From assembly GCF_029962835.1 (NCBI RefSeq), contig NC_080586.1, positions 71,487,001-71,551,000 on the forward strand: a stretch of DNA of 64,000 nt, read 5' to 3'. Made by a program: the position numbers and the translations under genes. Of this stretch, positions 22,884-35,200 are shown piece by piece. Under the pieces are notes generated by a model. That model did not search any database, was not told the DNA's origin, and saw only the letters and a program-made list of their open reading frames with translations. Within the stretch, counting starts at the first letter, position 1. Every line of letters starts with the position of its first letter. This DNA comes from Magnolia sinica. Taxonomy: Eukaryota; Streptophyta; Magnoliopsida; Magnoliales; Magnoliaceae.

Positions 22884-23609
22884 AATCCACGTAACCAGAT
22901 AATCTCACTACAAGCTGCTGACATTGCTCTATACTTGGCTTCCATGCTTGATTTGGAAACAGTGGCCTACTTCTTACACTTCCAAGAGATGAGAGAAGTA
23001 CCGAGAAAAACACAGTAGCCAGTGGTAGATCTGTGTGAGAGTACAACCGGCCCAGTCAGCATTTGAATAAGCACGAAGATCCAGAGGAGCCGTGGATGAG
23101 AAGAACAGAGATCGATCCAGAGTTTCACGTAGATACCGTAAAATGCGCAATACTGCAGTCATATGAAGAGTTCGAGGAGCAGAAACAAATTGGCTGACAA
23201 CTTGGACAGTGTAGGCAATATCAGGACGAGTCATTTTAAGTAAACCAGACTCTCAACCAAACGGTGGTATAAGGTGGGATCTGCAAAGAGTTCACCATCG
23301 TCACGGCCATATTGAACGTCAAGTTCCAGGGGAGTCTGAATTGTCTTCTGATCCGTTAAGGAGGCCAAGGCGAGAAGATCCTTGGTATATTTATGTTAGC
23401 TGACCAGGATTCCATGTATAGAACGTGAAAATTCAAGTCCAAGAAAGTATGTCAGATGACCCAGGTCCTTCATCTTGAAGGATGACTTTAGAACTTCCTT
23501 TAAAGCTGAGATGCCAATATCATCGCTACCATTCAGAGGTAGGTCATCAACATATACGAGAACAATGACGATTCCATATTCAGAGATGCGCAAGAATAAT
23601 GATAGATCA
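22884..23609 (-). pseudogene. Ty1/copia pol, middle block: reverse transcriptase end to RNase H start
   Basis: The minus strand encodes LVYVDDLPLNG (the catalytic YVDD box of copia reverse transcriptase), LKSSFKMKDLGHLTYFLGLE, TRPDIAYTVQVVSQF, LRILRYLR and, in a shifted frame, SAACSEIIWLRG just before CACTA-1. Frameshifts break the SNADWAG region. It is bounded left by CACTA-1 (22883) and right by CACTA-2 (23610), with a TCA duplication at 23607-23609. Confidence 0.88.
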
Positions 23610-23627
23610 CATTACAAAAAAGAGGGT

Positions 23628-24840
23628 TTTTACCGACGAAACTTTTAGCGACGAAATTTTTTGACGTTTAGCGACGAAAGTTTTTATCGTTAAAGGGTGT
23701 TTTGAATTTTTGAAAAAACAAAAAGTCGAGAAGTTTCTTTTTAGCGACGAAATTAATTTCGTAGCTAAAGGTGGCTTTTAGCGATGAAAATTTTCATCGC
23801 TAAAGGGTGTTTGAAATTTTTCAAAAAAATAAAAAATCGAGAAGTTTCCTTTTAGTGATGAAATTAATTTCATAGCTAAAAGCCACCTTTAGCGACGAAA
23901 ATTTGCGTCGCTAAAGGGTGTTTGGAATTTTTCAAAAAAATAAAAAAATTGAGAAGTTTCCTTTTAGCGATGAAATTAATTTCGTAGCTAAAAGCCACCT
24001 TTAGCGACGAAACTTTTTGTCGCTAAAGGGTGTTTAGAATTTTTGAAAAAACAAAGTCAAGAAGTTTCCTTTTAGCAACGAAATTAATTTCGTAGTTAAA
24101 GGTGGCTTTTAGTGACAAATTTTCATCGCTAAAGGGTGTTTGAAATTTTTCAAAAAATAAAAAAATCGAGAAGTTTCCTTTTAGCGATAAAATTAATTTC
24201 GTAGCTAAAAGTCACCTTTAGCGACGAAATTTTTGTCGCTAAAGGGTGTTTGAATTTTTGAAAAAACAAAAAAGTCGAGAAGTTTCCTAGCGACAAAATT
24301 AATTTCTAGCAAAAAGCCACATTTAGCGAAGAAAATTTTCGTCGCTTAAGGGTGTTTGAATTTTTGAAAAAAAAAACAAAAAAGTCGAGAAGTTTTCCTT
24401 TTAGCGACGAAATAAATTTCGTAGCTAAAAGTCACCTTTAGCGACGTAACTTTTCGTTGCTAAAGGGAGTTTTGAATTTTTGAAAAGACAAAAGTCGAGA
24501 AGTTTCCTTTTAGCGACAAAATTAATTTTGTAGCTAAAAGCCACATTTAGCAACGAAAATTTTTGTCGCTAAAAGGTGTTTTGAATTTTTGAAAAAAACA
24601 AAAAAATTGAGAAGTTTCCTTTAAGCGACGAAATAAATTTCGTAGCTAAAAGCCACCTTTAGCGACAAAAATCTTCGTTGCTAAAGGGTGTTTTGAAGTT
24701 TAACCAAACAAATTTCATGTTGTCCAGGAAATGTTCGTGGTAAGACTTTTACCGATGAAAATTTTCGTTGGTAAAAGTGTTTCTTATATGTTTTTCCCGA
24801 CGGCTGAAAACCGTCGGTAATAATGAAAAAATGTGTTAAT
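23628..24840. repeat. Left subterminal repeat array of CACTA-2
   Basis: About nine units of 110-120 bases: AGCGACGAAATTAATTTCGT (palindromic) then AGCTAAAAGCCACC, TTTAGCGACGAAAATTTTCG, GTCGCTAAAGGGTGTTT, and AAGTCGAGAAGTTTCC. The unit differs from that of CACTA-1, although the core GCGACGAAA is the same. Confidence 0.85.
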
Positions 24841-24864
24841 TTTTAAAAATTTTTGTGGGTAAAA

Positions 24865-24865
<1 letters not shown>

Positions 24866-24919
<54 letters not shown>
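24866..24919. repeat. (GT)n microsatellite
   Basis: Uninterrupted GT run ending GTGTATATAATT. It joins the subterminal array to the shared AT-rich segment. Confidence 0.95.
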
Positions 24920-24923
<4 letters not shown>

Positions 24924-25300
24924 ATTAAAAGGTAATATTTAAACGATTTGTAATATCACATGAAAAAGAATATTGAGAAGTTTATAAATTTTAATAATGT
25001 TTGAGAAAAATTTTGAGAATAAAATGATGCTTTTGAAGAAAAAAATCGGCAATTTGAAATTTTTGAGAAAAAAATTAAAATATGAGAAAATTTTTGAGAT
25101 TTTGAAGATAAAAGTTCAGAATTTGTATTTTAAATATTTTTTGAAATATTTTTTCATAAAAATGATATTTTGTTAAAAGAGAAAAAATATACATTTTGAA
25201 AAAAAAAATGTTATTTTTAAAAGGAAATTGAAATTTATCTGTGAAAAATAAAATTACCAAATTATTATGCACATCCACTAATTGAACCTTTAATTGATTT
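24920..25300. repeat. AT-rich left-arm segment, homologous to 8945-9330
   Basis: Near copy of the CACTA-1 segment beginning TATAATTAAAAGGTAATATT. Non-coding. Confidence 0.7.
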
Positions 25301-25309
25301 GGACAATCT

Positions 25310-27060
25310 GATCAGTCTAGATTGAAGAGTAAATAACTTCAGATGTTTAAATCAAAATTCACTCAAATTGTTGATCAATTTTGTTTGCCCAATATATTTC
25401 TCATATGTAGCATGATCGGGGCGAGTAACTAGTCAAATTAAGGGTAATGATCAGTAAAATAGAGTAAATGGACCAGACATGTAAAATGGGTCAAATATTC
25501 TGGTCAAAATTGTGACCCAACTTATTGACCTCGTGAGAACCTAAGAATTGATGTTAGTAAGTTTTGTGGGCCTCATCATGCTGTGTGTCGAACATCAACA
25601 CCGTGGATTTGATATGTCCCCTTTAGGTTATGAGATATCTCAAAAATCATCGGTAAATGAAACTCAAGTGGGCCACACCATATAAAACTAATTGAAGACA
25701 TCCTAAAAAATATAAAAGCACTTGGTGGGGCCCACATAAGTTTTGGATGCGGTTGAAACTTGGTCTAACCCCTCAACCAAGTGGGACACACATAACGAGT
25801 GGGTTGGTTATGTGAATCACATTTGGGCAGGCCCAATATATGATTATGAATGTTTTAAGGAAACCCCTCTCCATTATATTATGTGGTGTGACCCAAATTT
25901 AGGATGATGTTTGTGTTTTCCTTTCATTCATATCTTTTTGATATTATGAACATGTTGGATGACAAATAAACATTACTGTGGGCCCAAGGAAGGTATCAAC
26001 GGTGGAAATCATTACCAAAAATTTGGGATAAACCCACACCGTTCATCCATTTTTCGAGATCATTTTATAGAATTATCCAAAAAATGAATCATATCCAAAG
26101 ATTAAATGGACCACACCACAAATAAGGGGAACAGATCGACTCCTCCCCCTACACTATCCAATGGCTGGTGGTTGGTGCTGTGTGGGCCCCACCATGATGT
26201 ATGTGTTTAATCCATGCCGTCCATTTATTTTAAAGGTTATCTTATGGCATGAGACAAAAAATAAAATTACTAAATTATTAGGCACATCCACTAATTGAAC
26301 CTTTAATCATTTTTAAACAATCTAATCAGTTCAGATTGAAGAGTAAATAACTTAGATGTTTAAATCAGAATTCACTTAAATTGTTGATCAATCTTGTTTG
26401 CCCAATATCTTTCTTATTTGTAGCATGATCGAGGCGAGTAACTAGTCAAATTGAGGGTAATGATCAATAAAATAGAGTGAATAGACCAGACATGTAAAAC
26501 GGGTCAAATATTCTGGTCAAAATTGTGACCCAACTTATTGACACCCCGAGAACCTAAGAATTACTGTAATTTTTGTGGGGCCTATCATGATGTGTGTCGA
26601 ACATCAACACCGTGCATTTGTTGTCTCCCCTTTAGGTTATGAAATATCTCAAAAATCATCCGTATACGAAACTCAGGTGGGCCATACCATCTAAAACTAT
26701 GTGAAGACATCTAAAAAAATATAAACAGTACAATATTGAATGTCATACCATTTTGGGGCCACAAAAATTTTGGATCAAGCTGATTTTTGTTTTTTTCCTT
26801 CATCTGGCCTTGTATGACCTAATCAACATATTGGATGTGAAATAAACAGTATAGTGAGCCTCAGGAGGATTTTAATGATGGATATCCAATTACTATTATT
26901 TTCATGTGGTGTAGTGCACCTGAGATTTCTATGGTGGGGTCCACTACTGATTTTTATTTGCCTCATTCTTTGGCTCATGACTTAAAATGATATCTCAAAA
27001 TGGATGGATGGTGTGGATATAACAAATACATCATAGTGGGGCCCACGAAACTTGGTGTCG
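25310..27060. repeat. Family-B and family-A repeats of the CACTA-2 left arm
   Basis: Family-B copies lie at 25310-25890 and 26300-26725. Family-A fragments lie at 25890-26255, 26740-26935 and 26936-27060. The order parallels 11420-17440 of CACTA-1 without the solo LTR, so this is the empty-site version. No coding sequence is seen. Confidence 0.65.
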
Positions 27061-27080
27061 TCACCGTATGATGTCCAAGA

Positions 27081-27621
27081 GGAAAACGGATTGGCTACTC
27101 CCCCTGACACCATACCCGTGGCTAGTGGTCGATGCTCTATGGGTCCCACCATGATGTCTGTGTTTCATCCATGTCATCCATCCATTTTTACATATCATAT
27201 TAGGGCTTGATACCAAAAATGAGAGGGATATAAATCTCAGGTGGACCACACCACATGAAAACAATAGTGATTGGATATCCACCATTAAAACCCTCTTAAG
27301 GCTGACTGTACTTTTTATTTGACATCCAATCTGTTGATTAGGTCATACAGGCCCATATGAAGGGAAAAAACAAAAATCAGCTTGATCCAAAACTTTTAAT
27401 GCCCCTAAAAAGTTTTTAATGGTCGAAATTCATTCAACACTGTTTCCTGTAATGTGGTCCACTTGAGATTGGGATATATCTCATTTTTTTCTTTTATGCA
27501 ATAAAATGATCTAGAAAAATAGATGGACGGCATGAATGAAAAATATACATCATGGTGGGGCCTACAAAGCACCGACCACCAGCCATTGGCTGGTGGCGGG
27601 GGGAGTAGCCAATCCGTTTCC
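27081..27621. repeat. Family-A foldback element, complete copy with long terminal inverted repeats
   Basis: The left end GGAAAACGGATTGGCTACTC and the reversed right end GGAAACGGATTGGCTACTCC pair, as do ACCATGATGTCTGTGTTTCA and its mirror. The element is 541 bp and almost wholly foldable. No convincing target duplication was found. It has no coding capacity, so it is a MITE or foldback element of unassigned superfamily. Confidence 0.75.
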
Positions 27622-27760
27622 GCAAATGGCAGTCCTACTCCCTCGCCTCTCTCTCTTTTCCAGAAAACAATCACTTCTTCTGACAAACCTTTCCTAGAAG
27701 GAAAAAAAAATCCCCATTCTTCCCGTGTCTCATCCACAGCTTCTCCTCCAAGAAAAGAGA

Positions 27761-27990
27761 ATGCCTTCTTCGGAGAAACACCTCCAATCCCTCACTCAGC
27801 AGCCCGCCCGTTCCTACGTGGCGAGCTCTCATCCGTCGATCCTAACCTCCCGACCCTCGTCTCCGTCCTCCGATCCGTGGGCGTGGGCGAGTGCTGGCCC
27901 AAGCACGGCAGCTTCCGATAACCCTGTCGACATCTACGGCATCCTCAAGCTCTGGGGCGCACCGAATCCCGTAGCCCTCTGCAGTCATTG
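27761..27990 (+). pseudogene. Captured fragment of a DUF6817-like gene
   Basis: MPSSEKHLQSL starts at 27761. After a shift, RPFLRGELSSVDPNLPTLVS and VLRSVGVGECWPKHGSF follow in the next frame. After a second shift near 27915, VDIYGILKLWGAPNPVALC follows. This order matches the N-terminal part of a conserved plant protein family that I recognise as DUF6817 (helical, HD-like fold, function unknown). The sequence ends at CSH plus stop, followed by a CT run. Two frameshifts and the loss of the remaining protein make it non-functional. It is GC-rich compared with the flanks, consistent with copying from a host gene. Confidence 0.55.
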
Positions 27991-28288
27991 ACCGTGAGGT
28001 ATCTCTCTCTCTCTCTCTCAATCTCTCTCAATCTCAATACGATTTGGGGATTTGGGGATTTAGGGATTTGCTGTTTCAATCTCTCTTGTGAAACAAAGAT
28101 GACGATATTTGAGGATTTTGTATCATAAATGCTTGTCGTGTTTATGTTTTTTTGTTTTTAATTTCTCTCCATAAATATTTCGACATATGTTTATTTGCTT
28201 GAAGTGTCATCCATTATCGTTTTCATGATCGAATCAACTCGGAAAGAGCGGAATCGATCCGATTCCATCCCTGAGAGAAGAGCCGTTC

Positions 28289-28461
28289 ATGGAGTTCCTC
28301 AACCGAGTGATGGAACCAAAGGAGATACGGAACCTGGAAGGCCACACTGATAGGGTTTGGGGGCTGGCGTGGAATCCCGCGACGGGAGCTGCTGGCATAA
28401 GGCGGTCAGAATCTAGCAGCAGAATCTCTCTGCCATGAAATCAGATAAATGGGAATGCAAG
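28289..28461 (+). pseudogene. Captured first exon of a CIAO1/CIA1 WD40 gene
   Basis: The frame from ATG 28289 reads EIRNLEGHTDRVWGLAWNP, the start of the first WD40 blade of the cytosolic iron-sulfur assembly protein CIAO1 (CIA1 in plants), which helps load Fe-S clusters onto cytosolic and nuclear apoproteins. A frameshift follows, with a TGA near 28434. The last codons before the donor AAG/GTGGGA (28461/28462) read WECK, where plant CIA1 exon 1 has a similar W-T-C-K ending. The exon-intron border is kept, so genomic DNA rather than cDNA was copied. No later blades follow. Confidence 0.65.
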
Positions 28462-29190
28462 GTGGGAATTTTTTCTTTTTCTTTTTCTCTCTTTTTTTTT
28501 ACTTTTGGAAAATGATATTTACACCCTATTTTTTATGCGCACACACTTTTTTTGACTTTGGGTGTCTCTTTTGTCAACATTTGTGGATTATAGTGGGAAT
28601 ACAGGCTCTTGGAAAGGGTGTTTGGGTAAAAAGAGAGACTTTGATACTCTGGTAGTGTGTGATGGATGATACACAGTCTCTTAAAAATTACTTAGAAGTT
28701 GCATTTAGAAGTCAAATTAAACTGCTGAAATTATCGTTCAAAATTGCACCTATTTAGATGTATCATAGGCTTTTTTTTTGTATCATTTATTTTGGACTAA
28801 AATCATTACTTAAAACCATTTTCATCTCCTTTTGTGTTGCATGATTTAGTGGTGTTCAATGACTAATTGCAGCTAATTTTTCCTGTCAGAAATTATATAT
28901 GGTGGAGATATAGGAATATCCTGTTTGGTCCTTCTTTCTACTGAATGAAAATAGTATTCAAAACGTCATTTTCTGAGTGCCCCTTTCAATGCCTTACGGT
29001 GTGTTTGGTTGCACCAGATTTTATTAAATATCATAAAATTCTAAAACTCATCAAAACTCCAAATGAGATTGAAAACAGATATCTATAAACGTACATGACT
29101 TTTCCATTAAAACCCATCAATGCCTCACGGTGTGTGTGTGTTTTTTTAATTGTCTTTTCTACCAATAATACATACTTGTCTGGGTGCCAG
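28462..29190. other. Spacer between captured fragments
   Basis: T-rich intron-like sequence following the CIAO1 donor site. No coding similarity is recognised, and a short TG run lies near 29130. Confidence 0.5.
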
Positions 29191-29282
29191 GTTCAAATAT
29201 GCCCTGTACGCCGCAAGCAATTGATGTTCTGAGGAAGGCTAAAGTTTTGATTGTTCCAGAAAGGGCTGCCAGCGCCGGAGGG
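29191..29282 (+). pseudogene. Captured glutamate dehydrogenase exon
   Basis: After the acceptor GGGTGCCAG, the frame reads SNMPCTPQAIDVLRKAKVLI then VPERAASAGG, ending at a GTATGA donor. This matches the NAD(P)-binding half of glutamate dehydrogenase (family pattern G-[AS]-N-M-P-x-T-P-x-A, K-A-N-V-L-x-A-P, A-x-x-A-G-G-V), especially the bacterial-like NADP enzyme of plants. PERAASAGG replaces the usual P-A-x-A-A-x-A-G-G. Only one exon is present. Confidence 0.6.
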
Positions 29283-29358
29283 GTATGAATATTTTTGGAC
29301 AGTTAAAAATGAAAAATATCCTATGGGCCTTTTTCAACAAACCGTTAGCCTTTTGTTT

Positions 29359-29612
29359 AATGGGCCTTAAGTCCTAAGTAAATATGTTGGAAAGACTGAA
29401 AAGAATGTAAGGGACCTGTTTGCTGATGCTGAGAATGACCAACGGACTCCGGGTGAGCAGCTTTGCTTAGAGAAATGTCATGTTTTATAGTGATGGCTAT
29501 GCCATACATGCTTGTTTTGATAGTCTAATTTGTATTCCTTTCTTTCCTTGTTTTAGGTGATCAAAGTGATCTGCATGTTATCATTTTTGATGAAATTTAT
29601 GCTATTTGCAAG
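29359..29612 (+). pseudogene. Captured NSF (vesicle-fusing ATPase) exons, copy 1
   Basis: Two exons: 29359-29452 ([27 protein letters not shown]) and 29557-29612 (DQSDLHVIIFDEI-Y-AICK), with GT-AG borders. They match the D1 AAA+ domain of N-ethylmaleimide-sensitive factor, which disassembles SNARE complexes, around the Walker B box. A TAA replaces the Glu codon in NGP-E-VLSK, and the residue after Walker B DEI is Tyr instead of Asp. The P-loop exon and everything after AICK are missing. A near copy lies at 61631-61884. Confidence 0.8.
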
Positions 29613-31376
29613 GTACGTGCCTTATTAAACTTCCACTTCAATGTACCTAAATTTATCCTTACTGTAAATGGAGAAAGAGTATATTACACTGGATATGGAT
29701 GAATTTCAACAGTGATAGCATTTCAAAATTGTGCTTATATATATGTATAGGTATATATGGGAAATGGTATTATGAGGTCGACCTCATGGGAACTTCCCAC
29801 GAGGTTGAGCTGTGGGGGCCCCACCGTGATTTGTGTGAACATCAACACTGTGCATTTGATGGGTCATATACGGAACTCAGGTGGGATATCCCAAAAATCA
29901 TTCGTGCATTTTAGAGAACCACTTACAATGAACCAGCGTAATTGAATTCTAGCAACAACAAAGTGCTTCTAACTTTCATGTTTTGAGATGAAATTGATGT
30001 TCTGATTTAACTTCATTGCACATTATAGAAGTTAGGAGCCCTTGAGTGGAACAAAGTGGTATTGACTATTGAGTACAATACTATTCCAACAAGGTGAGTA
30101 TTGAGTACAATCATTGCATTGTTTTCATGCAGTGATTGCACCATTCATGGGATTTTAGCTGCATTTATTTAGTCCATCCATCTTGTTATTGCAGTGGTTT
30201 TGCTGATAGTTGGGTAAGTGCTGGTGTATGTATTTCAGTCGGCATATTTACAGGATTAAAAAAAGCAAAAAGTTTTACTATTTCAGTAATCTTCATACCA
30301 TTTGTCCAACTACGTTCATTTAGTTCCCGAAGGATTATGGTTAAACCCCAATTTAAACTTGATAAGGGGACTGCTCCTAGTTGGCTTGAAACTTGATTGG
30401 ATACATTCTTCTTTTCACTTCTTTGATATTCCATTGTATTAAAGAAGTCTTGTACTAAGAAAGATTTGATTCACAACTTAGAAAATCACAAAGCAACAAT
30501 ATTTTTGTGAATTCAAATTCCTCATATTTGAAGTAACCTTGGATTCAAGCTTTGGCTTAAACTGAAATTCCTTCAATGCAGAAGAAAAGAAGAAGAAGAA
30601 ACTCTCTACATTCATCATTTCATTTATCTGATATTCAGTTGTAGTAAAGACGTCTTTTACTAAAAAGATTTGGACGGTGGGAAGTTTTTTGTGAACTTGA
30701 ATTCCCTATGTTTGTTTAAATAATGTTGTATTGCTCAATGAAGTTTTCTTTCCTTGCATTCCTCTAGTTTACATTCAATCCAAACAGGCCTTTATGGTAC
30801 AGTTGCTTTACCTTTTAATTCCTTTTTGTTTGGTGCTAATGAGATGCTTATACTGCCAATAAAAATAAATAAATAAATTAAAGGAAAAGAAAAAAAAAGG
30901 ATCTGTTTTGGCATTATTGCCATTTGGAATCCAAAAAATAAATAGTTAGCTAGCACAAATTCAGAGATCCTCTGAGATTGGAAGATCCCAACTAACACTT
31001 TGGATGCTTTTCAACTGAATGTGGTCTGCCGTTGTATTTTCTTGTTAACTTTCAATTCCTAGATTGGGGTCAAGTTGTGTTGTTTATTAATTTCAAGAAG
31101 GGGCATCCCTTTCTTGTTATGCTTTGTGGTCTAAATCCTTTTTGCTTGGTGCTAATGAGATGCTTATACTACCAATAAAAATAGAAGGAAAAGAAAGAAA
31201 AAAAAAAAAGGATCCGTTTTGGCATCATTGCCATTTGGGATCGAACAAACATATAGTTAACTAGCACAAATGCAGAGATCTCCTAGATTGGAGGATCCCA
31301 ACTCAAGAGACTATACATTAGGCATTCAATATATAAGACTGGAGTGAGACTGATTAGGCATTTAAATGTGTTGCAG
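29613..31376. other. Intronic DNA of the captured cassette, duplicated at 61885-63990
   Basis: Contains a family-B fragment (29760-29912) with an almost perfect CTCATGGGAA/TTCCCACGAG palindrome, an exon-like block 30031-30092 ending in a GGTGAG donor that I cannot assign, and intron-like T-rich DNA. Nearly all of it recurs in the same order at 61885-63583. Copy 1 lacks about 390 bases present at 63584-63972. Confidence 0.65.
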
Positions 31377-31680
31377 GATGTTGTTTGAATTGCTTGTCCT
31401 AACAGGTGCACAAGGTGGGATGGATTGGACTTCTATCTTGGGAAAATGCCATGATTTCAGGTAGTTATTATTGTAATGGAAAGTTAAAAAATTAAAAGAG
31501 AGAGAGATAATGAATTCATGGAAAGAAATGTTCTTTATCATTAGGGCTGCTTTGGCCGGGTTTGATGCAGAAATCGTCGCCAACTTTACAGAAAGACAAA
31601 TAGTATCAGTGGCCATAGATTGCAACCTGGATTTAAACAAGGTTCGAGTCGTCATCAACAATGCTAATAGAATCCTCCAG
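31377..31680 (+). pseudogene. Captured 3-methyladenine DNA glycosylase I (TAG-like) exons
   Basis: Exon 31377-31460 reads MLFELLVLTGAQ then DWTSILGKCHDF; exon 31545-31680 reads AALAGFDAEIVANFTERQIV then INNANRILQ. The Arg codon is split AG/G across a GT-AG intron. The order matches the central part of plant TAG/Adenine_glyco family proteins, which excise 3-methyladenine in base-excision repair. Gly-Met replaces the usual V-G-S before DW, and ISVSVAIDCNLDLNKVR-type changes suggest decay, but no stop lies in these two exons. Start, substrate-pocket C-terminus and flanking exons are absent. Confidence 0.65.
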
Positions 31681-31739
31681 GTCAAATTGTTGATTGGACC
31701 TGATTTTATTTAAATAATCTTGATAATCCATTTTATTTA

Positions 31740-32245
31740 AATGAACAGACCTAGATGTGCGTCGGAGCTATCCGGATGTTGAGCGGGGGTCCCTGGAAGG
31801 TGGGAACCGCTGTTATGACCATGATGAAGCTGTCCATTTCCTATAGACAGCATTGGAGTGGCCTGGCCATTTAGATAGGCCGTGTTTATGTATTAGCTCA
31901 AATTTGTTGGAGCAGACCCGGATGTGTGTCAGAGTCATCCGGATGTTGAGCGGGGGTCCCTGGAAGGTGGGAACCGCTGTTATGACCATGATGAAGCTGT
32001 CCATTTCCTATGGACAACATTGGAGTGGCCTGACCATTTGGACGGGCCGTGTTTATATCTGTATTTGCTCGAAATTGATGGAGCAGACCTGGATATGTGT
32101 CAGAGCTATCCGGATGTTGAGCGGGGGTCCCTAGAACGTGGGAATCGCTATTATGACCATGATGAAGCTGTCCATTTTCTATGGACAACATTGGAGTGGC
32201 CTGACCATTTGGACAGGCCGTGTTTATATTTGTATTTGCAGGGAC
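31740..32245 (+). repeat. 163-bp tandem repeat of CACTA-2 (three units)
   Basis: Units start near 31740, 31901 and 32073 and share GGTGGGAACCGCTGTTATGA and GACAGCATTGGAGTGGCCTG with the CACTA-1 unit. The last unit ends TTGCAGGGACTACACCC, immediately followed by the telomere-like array. Confidence 0.85.
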
Positions 32246-35200
32246 TACACCCTTAACCTATAACCTAAACTTATTCTCAAATCTCAAAACCTATAACTAC
32301 AATCTAAACCTATAACCTAAACCTATAACCTAAACTCAATTCCCTAAACTCTAACCTACAACCTAACCTAAACCTATACTTATAACCTGAACCTATTCTC
32401 AAATCTCAAAACATATAACCAAACCTAAACCTATACCCTAAACTCAATTCCCTAAACTCTAACCTACAACCTAACCTAAACCTATTCTTAAATCCCAAAA
32501 CCTATAACCTAAACCTAAACCTAAACCTAAACCTAAACCTAAACCTAAAACTTAACCTATAACCTAAACCTTAACCTATAACCTTAACTTATAACCTAAA
32601 CCTATAACCTAAACTCAATTTCCTAAACCTTAACCTATAACCTAACCTAAACCTAAACCTATAACCCGAACCCGATTTCCTAAACCTAAACCTTAACGTA
32701 TTCTCAAATCCCTAAACCTAAACATACACCTAATACTAATTTCAACTCCCTAACCTAAACCTAAACCTAAACTTAAAAACCCAAACTTAAACCCGATCCC
32801 GAACCTGAACCCGATTTCCTAAACCTAAACTTATAACCTTAACCTAAATCTATTCTCAAATCCCAAAACCTATAACCTAAACCTAAACCTAAACCTAAAC
32901 CTAAACCTTAACATATAACCTAAACTTAATTTCCTAAACCTTAACCTATAACCTAACCTAAACCTAAACCTATAACCCGAACTCGATTTCCTAAACCTAA
33001 ACCTTAACGTATTCTCAAGTCCCTAAACCTAAACCTACGCCTAATCCTAATCTCAACTCTCTAACCTACACCTAATCATAAACTCAATTCCCTAAACCTT
33101 AACCTATAACCTAACCTAAACCTAAACTCAATTCACTAAACCTTAACCTATAACCTAACCTAAACCTAAACCTATAACCTTAACCTTAACATAAACCTAT
33201 ACTTATAACCTAAACCTATTCTCAAATCCCAAAACCTATAACCTAAACCTAAACCTTAACCTAAACCTAAACCTATAACCTAACACTTATAACCTAAAAC
33301 CTAAACCTAAACCTACACTTATAACCTATAACCTAAAACCTAAACCTAAACCTACACTTATAACCTATAACCTAAACCTATAGCCTAAACCTAAACCTAA
33401 AACCCAAACGTAAACCCGATCTCGAACCCGAACCCGATTTCCTAAACCTAAACCTTAATGTATTCTCAAATCCATAAACCTAAACCTAAGCCTAAACTTA
33501 CACCTAATCCTTATCTCAACTCCCTAACCTAAACCTAAATCTAAACTTGAAAACCCAAACCTAAACCCGATCCCGAACCCGAACCTGATTTCCTAAACCT
33601 AAACTTATAACCTTAACCTAAACCTATTCTCAAATCCCAAAACCTATAACCTAAACCTAAACCTTAACATATAACCTAAACTCAATTCCCTAAACCGTAA
33701 CCTATAACCTAACCTAAACCTAAACTTATAACCTACACTTATAACCTAAACCTAAACCTATAACCTAAACCTATAACCTTAACCTAAACATAAAACCTAA
33801 ACCTAAACCTAAACCTAAACCTATACTTATAACCTAGACCTATTCTCAAATCCCAAAAACTATAACCTAAACCTAAACCTTAACCTAAACCTAAACCTAT
33901 AAGCTATAACCTAAACCTAAAACCTAAACCTAAACCAACACTTATAACCTATAACATAAACCTATAGCCTAAATCTAAACCTAAAACCCAAACATAAACC
34001 CGATCTCGAACCCAAACCCGATTTTCTAAACCTAAACATTAACGTATTCTCAAATCCCTAAACCTAAACCTACACCTAATCCTAATCTCAACTCCTTAAC
34101 CTAAACCTAAACTTAAACCTAAACTTGAAAACCCAAACCTAAACCTGATCTCGAACCTGAACCCAATTTCTTAAACCTAAACTTATAACCTTAACCTAAA
34201 CCTATTCTCAAATCCCAAAACCTATAACCTAAACCAATAACCTTAACCTAAACCTAAAACTTAACCTATAACCTAAACCTTAACCTATAACCTTAACTAA
34301 TAACCTAAACCTATAACCTAAACTCAATTTCCTAAACCTTAACCTATAACCTAACCTAAACCTAAACCTATAACCCGAACCCGATTTCTTAAACCTAAAC
34401 CTTAACTTATTCTTAAATCCCTAAACTTAAACCTACACCTAATCCTAATCTCAACTCCCTAACCTAAACCTAAACCTAAACTTGAAAACCCAAACCTATA
34501 CCCGATCCCGAACCCGAACCCGATTTCCTAAACCTAAACTTACAACCTTAACCTAAAACCCAAACCTAAACCCGATCCCGAATCCGAACTCGATTTCCTA
34601 AACCTAAACTTATAACCTTAACCTAAACCTAATCTCAAATCTCAAAACCTATAACCTAAGCCTATATAACCTTAACCTAAACCTAAAACTTAACCTATAA
34701 CCTAAACCTTAACCTATAACCTTAACTTATAACCTAAACTTATAACCTAAACTCAATTTCCTAAACCTTAACCTATAACCTAACCTAAACCTAAACTTAT
34801 AACCCGAACCCGACTTCCTAAACCTAAACCTCAACGTATTCTCAAATCCCTAAACCGAAACCTACACCTAATCCTAATCTCAACTCCCTAACCTAAACCT
34901 AAACCTAAACTTGAAAACCCAAACCTAAACCGGATCCCGAACCCGAACTCGATTTCCTAAACCTAAACTTATAACCTTAACCTAAAACCCAAACTTAAAC
35001 CCGATCCTGAACCCGAACCTAATTTCCTAAACTTAAACTTATAACCTTAACCCAAACCTATTCTCAAATCTCAAAACCTATAACCTAAACCTATATAACC
35101 ATAACCTAAACCTAAAACTTAACCTATAACCCAAACCTTAGCCTATAACCTTAACTTATAACCTAAACCTATAACCTAAATTCAATTTCCTAAACGTTAA

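Noticed and set aside
31853..32256. Overlapping ORFs with repeated EWPGHLDRPC-like peptides
   Set aside because: They are generated by the 163-bp tandem repeat in several frames and on both strands, with no start context or homologue recognised.
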